Assembly: GCF_000568815.1 (NCBI RefSeq)
Contig: NZ_CP007201.1
Coordinates: 1,426,001 to 1,490,000, forward strand
DNA from: Sulfurospirillum multivorans DSM 12446
GTDB lineage: Bacteria; Campylobacterota; Campylobacteria; Campylobacterales; Sulfurospirillaceae
Reading direction: 5' to 3'
Length of the DNA stretch: 64,000 bases
Shown here: one piece after another, positions 36,458 through 43,653 of the stretch
How positions within the stretch are numbered: the stretch's first letter is position 1
Layout: each line of letters starts with the position of its first letter
Made by a program: the position numbers and the translations under genes
The notes under the pieces: model-generated
Told to the model about the DNA's origin: nothing
Seen by the model: the letters and a program-made list of their open reading frames with translations, nothing else
The model's database searches: none

Positions 36458-37729
36458 TTGAAACTTAGGGTTTCTAGCACACAAACAACCAAACAAAAGT
36501 TCTCCTCAACGCTAAGAGGTTGGCTTCCTATACTTCAAGCCAATTTAGATAGTTTGGTGGAAACACTAGAACCCTTTGTGCAAGAAAATCCTTTTATTAG
36601 TGTCAAATCAGGTTCAGAAACACCCGATAAACATTTTGAAAAGAAAAGTTTTTTCTCCGAAGTGGCTAAAACATCGGTTTCAGATACCATTGAGGCACTG
36701 ACTTTAGATAAAAAATCGCTTTATCAAGTCCTTAATGAACAGGTCAATCCTCCACTTTTTCCTACTGAAAAATCGCAACAAGTCGCGTATGAAATCATTG
36801 AAAATATTAATTCCGAAGGATATTTTGAAATAGCAGCATTAAGTGAAATTGCAAAAAAGTTAGGCATTAAAGTTGAAGAAGTTGAAAAGATACGGCAGCG
36901 CTTTGCTTATCTTGAGCCTTTGGGTATTGGAGCTCTTGATTTAAAAGAGACCTTCTTATTCCAACTTCAAGACCTTTCATTAGACAATGAACTCTATAAC
37001 ATGGTAGAAATGCTGATTATCAACTTTGAAACTATCGAATCCTTTAGTAAAGAGCCACTGTTTCATGATGCCCTCGCTATTATTAAACGATTTCACAACC
37101 CTCCTGCAATTGATTTTATGGAAGATGAAAAAGAGGTTATTCCTGATATTTTTATCTATGATCTTGAAGGGGCAATTGAAGTCAGGCTCAATGATGCGTA
37201 TTATCCTGAAGTGATTCTCGACACTGAAGGACTTGATGAAAATCATAGTTTTGTCTCTCAAAAAATTAAAGATGCTAAAGATCTTATTGACGCTCTTGAG
37301 ATGCGCAAAGCAACGCTCTATAAGATTGGATTGATGATTGTGGAGTATCAGTACGATTTTTTCTTTGGCAAAGCGATAAAGCCGATGAAACTTAAAGACT
37401 TAGCTGATGATCTAGGACGTAATCCCTCAACCATTTCACGTGCCATTGCGGGTAAATACCTCTCGTGTTCTCGTGGCGTTATCCCTTTAAAACAGTTTTT
37501 TGCTACGGCGCTTGAAGAAGATATTTCCAATAGTGCTATTAAAGAATATATGATTGAACTTGTTAAAAATGAGAGTAAAATAAAACCTCTGAGCGATATT
37601 AAACTTCTAGAACTGATAGAAGGAAAATTTAACATCAAAATGGTACGAAGAACCATTACAAAATACCGACAACAGTTTAATATCGCAAGCTCATCTGAAC
37701 GTAAAAAACTCTACACTCTTAAATTTTAA
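36458..37729 (+). CDS. rpoN: RNA polymerase sigma-54 factor
   Basis: Alternative sigma factor that needs an activator ATPase and in this phylum runs much of flagellar gene expression. I start at TTG 36458 (MKLRVSSTQTTKQK, 423 aa) because AAGGAG ends seven bases before it. TTG 36452 is also in frame. The N-terminal activator-binding region, the core-binding domain and the helix-turn-helix near 310 (LKDLADDLGRNPSTISRAI) are present, and the RpoN box reads VRRTITKYRQQFNI. The stop overlaps the convergent J-domain gene. Confidence 0.95.
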   Translation: MKLRVSSTQTTKQKFSSTLRGWLPILQANLDSLVETLEPFVQENPFISVKSGSETPDKHFEKKSFFSEVAKTSVSDTIEALTLDKKSLYQVLNEQVNPPLFPTEKSQQVAYEIIENINSEGYFEIAALSEIAKKLGIKVEEVEKIRQRFAYLEPLGIGALDLKETFLFQLQDLSLDNELYNMVEMLIINFETIESFSKEPLFHDALAIIKRFHNPPAIDFMEDEKEVIPDIFIYDLEGAIEVRLNDAYYPEVILDTEGLDENHSFVSQKIKDAKDLIDALEMRKATLYKIGLMIVEYQYDFFFGKAIKPMKLKDLADDLGRNPSTISRAIAGKYLSCSRGVIPLKQFFATALEEDISNSAIKEYMIELVKNESKIKPLSDIKLLELIEGKFNIKMVRRTITKYRQQFNIASSSERKKLYTLKF

Positions 37730-38556
37730 GCACTCTTTGCATCGGCATGTCTGAAGTGCATTTTGAGCATTTCATAGGCATTTTGAACCTCTTGAAACTT
37801 TGCCACATACTTTACATGTAAATCACCATCATAAAGGCCACAACTATCTGGATGATATTTTTTTACCAGTGTAAGATAGTTACTGCGAATCATATCAAAA
37901 GAGTCTTCCATTTTACATCCAAGCACACCGAAATACTCTTCAAGTAAAGAGAAGAGGGCGTTATGTCGGCTTCTCTTAGCACGTTTTGATACAAAACTCT
38001 TTTTGTAGGCTAAAAAATCGTCCATAGAATAAGAAAACTCTACAAAACAACCAAACAACTCTTTTTGTGCCAAGAGTTTTTCTAAAAGACGCACAGTAAT
38101 ATCTGAGTTCGGATAGAGCGTAATCGTGCCATTTTTTGGGCGAATTCTGACCAAATGGTCTTTAAAATAGCTTTTCAGGTAGGAAGCAAAAAGCGTATTG
38201 TGTGACCCCATGTAAAAGACAACAGCATAATTGTCTTCAATGGAGAGATTAATGCTCATTTTTTGAAGGACTTGATTGGATTTGAGAAGCGAAATCTTGA
38301 TGCTTTTATCTATTGTATTTTCGATGATACGTGCTTGTTCGACATTACCTGTTTTTCGCAAATAAATTTTACTGATCAATTTTAAAAAGTAACGGCGTTG
38401 CACTAACTCATCTTGCTCTTTAAAAATAATCATTTTATCTTTGCGTCCAATCTTTTTTTGAAAGTTTTTATCGGCAATATTTTGCAAAAAATAAAAGGTT
38501 TTTGAATCTTCTTGTATTGTAAGTGCGAGCATATCATGAGAGAGAGAAAGGTGCAT
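37726..38556 (-). CDS. J-domain (DnaJ-like) protein
   Basis: A 276-residue protein whose last 70 or so residues form a J domain with the HPD motif (LVKKYHPDSCGL near residue 240), so it should stimulate a DnaK-type chaperone. The N-terminal 200 residues are unlike standard DnaJ, with no zinc fingers, and are of unknown role. A palindrome copy (37811) interrupts the J domain and encodes LHVK. It is convergent with rpoN, and the two overlap by four bases. Confidence 0.82.
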   Translation of the reverse strand: MHLSLSHDMLALTIQEDSKTFYFLQNIADKNFQKKIGRKDKMIIFKEQDELVQRRYFLKLISKIYLRKTGNVEQARIIENTIDKSIKISLLKSNQVLQKMSINLSIEDNYAVVFYMGSHNTLFASYLKSYFKDHLVRIRPKNGTITLYPNSDITVRLLEKLLAQKELFGCFVEFSYSMDDFLAYKKSFVSKRAKRSRHNALFSLLEEYFGVLGCKMEDSFDMIRSNYLTLVKKYHPDSCGLYDGDLHVKYVAKFQEVQNAYEMLKMHFRHADAKSA

Positions 38557-38620
38557 CTATCCATCCTTTTTGTATCAAGTTATTTATCTTGAAGCAAAAA
38601 GAATTCCAAGTTTTAAAAAA

Positions 38621-39346
38621 TTATATCCAAATGGCATCTTCATCTAAATTTGGATTGCCTTGAAGTGTCTGATAAGGGGTATAAGACGCTTTATATTTAA
38701 GGCTTTGACACTCTTTGACATAATAGCCAAGGTAGATCCATTCAAGATCATACTCTTTTGCCAAAATGATCTGCTCGTAGATGGAAAGTCTTCCTAAAGA
38801 GAGTTTTTCAAAATCAGGGTCGTAGTAAAAATAGATCGAGGAGATGCCATCGTCTAAAAAGTCAATAAGATCAACACCAATAAGCTTCTCACCCTGAAAA
38901 TAAAGTACCTCTTTTCCAAAATTATGTGCGCCACTTACATAGAGTTCGTGGTAACTTTGTGGCTTCAGGTTGTAGTATTGCCAGCCTCGTTTTTGTTCCA
39001 TATGACGATGATATTTATCATAAAGCTCAAGATGTTCCGTGCTAATGGTTGGTGCTTGAATGACATAACGAATACCTTCTGCTTTTTTGAAAACACGCTT
39101 AGCAGAACGTGAAAAATTGTAATTTCTAACATCAATACGTAGGCTTAAACACAATTTACAGTTTTGACATTGTGGTCTTGAGTAGTAGTTTCCAAATCGT
39201 CTCCACCCACGTTCAATGAGTTCTTGATTGAGCTCCATTGTCGCATTTTCAATGTACTTATATTCCATGCGTGTTTTACAGTCATCAAGGTATGAACATT
39301 TCGTTTCTAATGTTGAAAATTCAATAATGCGTGAAAATGATCTCAT
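38621..39346 (-). CDS. bpt: Aspartate/glutamate leucyltransferase
   Basis: Transfers leucine from Leu-tRNA to N-terminal Asp or Glu and so marks proteins for the N-end-rule pathway. The 241 residues carry CKLCLSLRIDVRNY with its conserved cysteines and the GNAT-fold C-terminal half (LGRLSIYEQIILAKEYDL; YLGYYVKECQSLKYKA). Membership in the Bpt/ATE family is clear. The leucyl specificity is by family convention. Confidence 0.92.
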   Translation of the reverse strand: MRSFSRIIEFSTLETKCSYLDDCKTRMEYKYIENATMELNQELIERGWRRFGNYYSRPQCQNCKLCLSLRIDVRNYNFSRSAKRVFKKAEGIRYVIQAPTISTEHLELYDKYHRHMEQKRGWQYYNLKPQSYHELYVSGAHNFGKEVLYFQGEKLIGVDLIDFLDDGISSIYFYYDPDFEKLSLGRLSIYEQIILAKEYDLEWIYLGYYVKECQSLKYKASYTPYQTLQGNPNLDEDAIWI

Positions 39347-39349
39347 GGA

Positions 39350-39520
39350 TTAGTCTAGTTTTCTAACTCCAGAGTTTTGCATAAACTTTTCAAATTGGTC
39401 ATGAAGTTTTTTTTCTTTTTCTTGCTTTTGTTCTGTAATAAGTTTTTCTTGAACATTTTTTTCTTCTTGACTTATTTTCTCTTTGAGTGATTTAAGATCA
39501 TCAAATAAAATTCCTTGCAT
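39350..39520 (-). CDS. Small charged coiled-coil protein, unknown
   Basis: I place the start at 39520 (MQGILFDDLKSLKEKISQEE, 56 aa) because AAAGG lies nine bases upstream and a TATAAT -10 element sits near 39553-39560 on this strand. The frame continues upstream to 39595, but that would translate the promoter. The protein is almost all Lys, Glu and Gln helix. It is three bases from bpt and probably shares its transcript. A palindrome copy (39531-39542) lies in its 5' leader beside the ribosome-binding site. Confidence 0.6.
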   Translation of the reverse strand: MQGILFDDLKSLKEKISQEEKNVQEKLITEQKQEKEKKLHDQFEKFMQNSGVRKLD

Positions 39521-39703
39521 TGCGTATGCCTTTACATGTAAAAATAAACAAGGTTTGATTATAGCAAAATTTCGTATGAAGAAGTTGCAATACATTCTGA
39601 CAATGTTTAATGGATTGCCAAGCGAAGTACAGAAATCATTAGTTTTTTAAATCAGAATACTCCCAATCAAGCTCTCTAAACTATGCATATCCTAAATCAT
39701 AGT

Positions 39704-39796
39704 TTAGAAATATTCTGAAAAATCAGTGCGTTTGAACTTTTCAATCACCTTTTTTAAATGATCCATACGCATTGTGACATCGGGTATGTACTTTTC
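39704..39796 (-). pseudogene. Short C-terminal gene remnant
   Basis: On the minus strand a 30-codon stretch ending DHLKKVIEKFKRTDFSEYF and a stop reads like a real protein tail, but an in-frame stop at 39797-39799 precedes it. I cannot assign a family. An 11-base inverted repeat (39675-39685 with 39698-39708) overlaps its stop. The rest of the 39596-39950 gap shows no other coding signal. Confidence 0.25.
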
Positions 39797-39960
39797 TTAT
39801 TGAGAGCAGGATAGGAAAAGAAAGTTAGGAGTGTCGCGGAATAAAAGCCTACTTGTAAGAGAATAAGCTATACCGAGAGGATGGTTACAAAGAGAGAAGG
39901 AAGAAGCAGTGATTTAATAAGCATTAACTTCTCATTGAGGTATGGTTTAAGCTAAGAGTC

Positions 39961-39966
39961 TATACT
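39961..39966 (+). promoter_or_regulatory. Possible -10 element of a small RNA
   Basis: TATACT preceded by a T-rich segment, placed about 95 bases before the end of the strong terminator at 40023-40058. There is no recognisable -35 box, which is normal in Campylobacterota. Confidence 0.35.
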
Positions 39967-39972
39967 TTCACT

Positions 39973-40058
39973 TGTAACACACATACCTCCTTTCTGTAAA
40001 TAACCTACCAATTTTTAAGATGAACGCTCGAATTGCCCGGTTCGAGCGTTTCTTTTTC
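39973..40058 (+). ncRNA. Candidate small RNA with anti-Shine-Dalgarno segment
   Basis: No open frame explains this stretch, yet it ends in an excellent intrinsic terminator. A transcript from the TATACT at 39961 would be about 85 nt. It contains ACCTCCTTTCT at 39985-39995, complementary to ribosome-binding sites and identical over ten bases to the usual 3' tail of 16S rRNA. C/U-rich anti-SD segments are typical of regulatory RNAs in Helicobacter and Campylobacter. The 5' end is a guess. Confidence 0.4.
40023..40058 (+). terminator. Strong intrinsic terminator
   Basis: AACGCTCGAA (40023-40032) pairs perfectly with TTCGAGCGTT (40041-40050) around an 8-base loop and is followed by TCTTTTTCTT. 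No protein gene on this strand ends nearby. Confidence 0.85.
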
Positions 40059-40155
40059 TTAAAAACATCCCAAATCCTTCTTTTTTCATCATAAATTTCC
40101 CTTCACGTGTATTAATCTTTGCTATAATCGAATGAATTAATCATAAAGAAGTATC

Positions 40156-41274
40156 GTGAAACTGATTCATTTTTCGGACACGCATTTAGGCTTTAACGAT
40201 TTAGACATTATCAATGAGCTTGGTATCAACCAGCGCGAGGCTGATTTTTACGATGCTTTTATGCAAGTCATTGAGCAAATCAAAGCGATAAAACCAGACT
40301 ACATCATCCACACAGGTGATCTTTTCCACCGTCCATCTCCCAGTAACCGAGCTATCACCTTTGCCCTTGAGCAATTTAAAATCATCGAAGCACTGAATAT
40401 CCCTTTTATCATGATAGCGGGCAATCACAGCACGCCACGCACCAATCTAAGCTCACCAATACTCAAAATATTTGAAAACTTTAAAAACGTTTATGTCTCA
40501 TACAATCAAGAGTACAAAAAGATAGAGTTCGATGATGTTATCTTTCATACCTTACCTCACATGCACGATGAGAGCAAGGCGCTTTCTCAAATCGAGCTGT
40601 GTGAAGCAAACATCGATACAACCAAACGCAACATCATGATGCTTCACTGCTCTGTCGGTGCGCACTATCTCATGGCTGAGTTTGGCGAGTGGGTCTATCC
40701 ACACGATAAAGAGAGCCTTTTTTCTAAAGTGGATTATGTCGCTCTTGGGCATTGGCATGGCTTTGGAAAAGTCGGTAAACACGAAAACGTTTACTACGCA
40801 GGCTCAACCGAGCGAACCAGTTTAAATGACAAACGAAACTCCAAAGGATATATCGAAGTCACACTGGATGAGTCTTTACATGTAAACTACCACGAGATAC
40901 AAATTCGCCCCATTAAAACCTATGAGATTGATTGCGAGGACTACGAGCACTCAGTTGAGTCTTTACATGTAAACGATACAAAAGACGCTCTTGTCGAAGT
41001 CAAACTGACCCATCTTACCCCGTTGCAGTCCATCGACATACAAACCCGTGATATCAAAAATCTCTTTGGCGAAGCTTTACATGTAAGCATCAAACGAGAG
41101 TTCAAACAAACCAACGGTGAAGCCACACTAAACGACATCGAAGCACTCTCTTTGGAAGCGTACTTTTTAGAACACATCAAAGAAGAAAGCCAGCCTGAAG
41201 AGTTTGAACGACTCAAAGGCAAAATCCAAGGCTTGTTTAGTGCCTACGAAGAGGTGAGCGATGATACTCTCTAA
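40156..41274 (+). CDS. sbcD: SbcD/Mre11-type exonuclease subunit
   Basis: Manganese-dependent nuclease subunit of the SbcCD (Mre11-Rad50) complex, which opens hairpins and processes DNA ends. The start is GTG 40156. The phosphodiesterase motifs are HFSDTHLG, HTGDLFHR, AGNHSTP and, further on, ALGHWHGFG. Length is 372 residues. It overlaps sbcC by 14 bases. Three exact palindrome copies (40876, 40963, 41077) encode LHVN, LHVN and LHVS in the less conserved C-terminal half. Confidence 0.94.
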   Translation: MKLIHFSDTHLGFNDLDIINELGINQREADFYDAFMQVIEQIKAIKPDYIIHTGDLFHRPSPSNRAITFALEQFKIIEALNIPFIMIAGNHSTPRTNLSSPILKIFENFKNVYVSYNQEYKKIEFDDVIFHTLPHMHDESKALSQIELCEANIDTTKRNIMMLHCSVGAHYLMAEFGEWVYPHDKESLFSKVDYVALGHWHGFGKVGKHENVYYAGSTERTSLNDKRNSKGYIEVTLDESLHVNYHEIQIRPIKTYEIDCEDYEHSVESLHVNDTKDALVEVKLTHLTPLQSIDIQTRDIKNLFGEALHVSIKREFKQTNGEATLNDIEALSLEAYFLEHIKEESQPEEFERLKGKIQGLFSAYEEVSDDTL

Positions 41275-43630
41275 ACTTCACCTTGAAAACTTCAAACGCT
41301 ACACCTCTTTTGATATAGAGTTTGGCGAGGGGCTTATCGGCATCATCGGTAAAAATGGCAGTGGCAAATCGACCCTTTTTGAAGCGATACTCTTTGCCTT
41401 GTATGGCGAGCTGAAAAATAGAAAATACAAAGAAGTCATACGAAACGCTAGTGCGAGTGACAAAGATGCTGTTTTGGTTGAGCTTGATTTTGAGTTTGAA
41501 GGCATAGCGTACAAAGTCATTCGTGAGTTTCGTGGAAAAGCGCTAAATGCCAATGCTAAACTGTATAAAAATGGTGAGCTGACTACCAGTGGGGCGAGAG
41601 AAGTCACCGTGGCTATCACGAAGCTAACGAAGATGAGCAAAGAGGCATTTTTGCATACACTTTTCGCTTCTCAAAAAGAACTTACCAGCCTCAGCACGCT
41701 TAAAAATGAAGATCGAAAAAAGATGATACGCAAGCTTCTTGGGCTTGAAAAGATAGACTTTGTGGAAAATGAACTTATCGAAAAAAGCAGGGAACTCAAA
41801 CGAGACATCGCAGCAAGTGCCGAGTTTTTATTAGGAGAGGAAGAACTCAAAAGTAAAACAGCGTTGATAAAAGAAACTACCGCCATAAAACAAGCGTTTG
41901 AAAAAGAAGTCAAAAGCAAATCCACGGAACTAGAAACCACCAAAAAACAAGAGTTACATGTAAAGCAAGAACTGGAACTTTTTGTCAAAACAAAAGAGCA
42001 GAAACAAAAGCTCATCAGCGAACTCTCACTCATCAAAAACTCTATAACTTCAAACCTAGCTACGCAAACCAAACTCACCGAAGAGCTCAAAAACTTAGAA
42101 ATAAAAGCCAAAGAACTTAAAGGTTTAAGTACCGTTAAAAAAGAGTACGAATCTTTGTCAACAAAACTCAAAGAGCAAGAAAATCTCAAAAACATACAGA
42201 TCAAAAAAGAGGGCTTAGAAAAAGAGCAAACCCAGTTACGTGCCCAGTACACCAAAGCCAAAGCCGACATCGCAATTTTGGAAGAGCAAACTAAACCGTA
42301 TGAGACACTTTTAGGGCAAAAGAAAGAAAATGAAGCTTTACATGTAAAGCTAAAAACCGAACTTGCAGGGAAGCAAACAGAGCAAAAGCAACTCCAAAAT
42401 GAACTCTCAGCCGAACAGCGAATTGTCTTAGACACGCAACAAAAGATAGCCAAGATACAAAGTCTAGGTCGAGAATCAAACTGTCCTACCTGTACAAGAC
42501 AACTCCTTGACGAATACGACAATGTCATCGCATCCCTAAACGACATCGTGCAAAAGACGCAAACTCAAAAGATAGACAAAACCAAAGAAAAGCTTGACAT
42601 CCTCACCAAACAGATAGAACAACTCGAAAAAGAAAAAGAGCAAACCCAAAAAGCCTTACATGTAAACGAGACGGCGCTAAGTTTGATAGCAAGCAAGCAA
42701 AAAGATTTGGCAAGTGCTAAAGAGCATTTTACAAAGGTCAGTGAACAAGGCAAACGCAACAAAGATGAACTTGACACACTCTCAAAACACGTTTACGATG
42801 AAGCCTTACATGTAAGCCTACAAAAAAGCTTTTTGGAGCTAAAACCAAAGTACGAAGCTGTCTTAAGTCTTGAAGCAGAACTCAAACGAGAGCAGGGCGT
42901 GAGGGAGGATCTCGCACTTACAGTAAAAAGTGCAGAAGCTTTACATGTAAAGGCAAAAGAGAAAGAACTGGAAGTTTCAAAAACACTGTACGATGAGCCA
43001 AAACACACCGCAAAACAAAGCGAGTACGACGAACTTCAAAAGCAAAAAGAGAAACAATACAGCGTTATCTCAGAGCTGAAAGAAAAGATAGCCAAACATG
43101 AAGGCGAGATAAAAACCTTGCAAAATGCTCTTGAAAATAACGACATACAGCTTAAAAAAGTACAGAGTAAAAAAGACGATTTGCAAGACTATGAGAAAAT
43201 CAAACTAAGCCTTAGTGAGTTTAAAACAAAACTCAACTCAAAAATAGCACCACGCATCTCACAGATCGCCTCCCAAATGTACGCCACCATCACCAAAGGC
43301 AAATACCAATACATCGAAGTGAACAACGACTTTGACTTTTTCATCTACGATGAGGGCAAATGCTACCCCATAGAACGCTTCAGCGGAGGTGAGATAGACC
43401 TTGCCAACTTAGTGCTTCGCATCGCCATCTCCAAAACACTGAGTGAACTGAACGGTGCCAGTAGTGTGGGATTTTTAGCCTTCGATGAAGTCTTCGGAAG
43501 TCAAGATGAAAACCGAAGAATGGAAATCTTAGAAGCGTTTCATACCATAAAAGAACAGTACAGACAGATATTTTTGATAAGCCATGAGATGGAGATAAAA
43601 GAGATGTTTGAGAGAGTTGTAGAGTTGTAA
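41261..43630 (+). CDS. sbcC: SbcC/Rad50-type SMC ATPase subunit
   Basis: A 789-residue ATPase with split ABC lobes and a long coiled coil. Walker A is GKNGSGKSTLFEA near residue 30. The zinc hook at the coil tip is CPTC (SNCPTCTRQLL near 408). The C-terminal lobe has the signature RFSGGEIDLANLVLR and Walker B FLAFDEVFGSQD. It partners SbcD. Five exact palindrome copies (41954, 42338, 42656, 42806, 42941), all read as LHVK, LHVN or LHVS, punctuate the coiled coil, the highest density in the window. Confidence 0.95.
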   Translation: MILSKLHLENFKRYTSFDIEFGEGLIGIIGKNGSGKSTLFEAILFALYGELKNRKYKEVIRNASASDKDAVLVELDFEFEGIAYKVIREFRGKALNANAKLYKNGELTTSGAREVTVAITKLTKMSKEAFLHTLFASQKELTSLSTLKNEDRKKMIRKLLGLEKIDFVENELIEKSRELKRDIAASAEFLLGEEELKSKTALIKETTAIKQAFEKEVKSKSTELETTKKQELHVKQELELFVKTKEQKQKLISELSLIKNSITSNLATQTKLTEELKNLEIKAKELKGLSTVKKEYESLSTKLKEQENLKNIQIKKEGLEKEQTQLRAQYTKAKADIAILEEQTKPYETLLGQKKENEALHVKLKTELAGKQTEQKQLQNELSAEQRIVLDTQQKIAKIQSLGRESNCPTCTRQLLDEYDNVIASLNDIVQKTQTQKIDKTKEKLDILTKQIEQLEKEKEQTQKALHVNETALSLIASKQKDLASAKEHFTKVSEQGKRNKDELDTLSKHVYDEALHVSLQKSFLELKPKYEAVLSLEAELKREQGVREDLALTVKSAEALHVKAKEKELEVSKTLYDEPKHTAKQSEYDELQKQKEKQYSVISELKEKIAKHEGEIKTLQNALENNDIQLKKVQSKKDDLQDYEKIKLSLSEFKTKLNSKIAPRISQIASQMYATITKGKYQYIEVNNDFDFFIYDEGKCYPIERFSGGEIDLANLVLRIAISKTLSELNGASSVGFLAFDEVFGSQDENRRMEILEAFHTIKEQYRQIFLISHEMEIKEMFERVVEL

Positions 43631-43653
43631 AATAAATAAATTGGAGGATTCTT

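Noticed and set aside
40023-40058. GGTTCGAGC suggested a tRNA T-arm
   Set aside because: No acceptor, D or anticodon arm can be built around it, and the segment is fully explained as an intrinsic terminator.
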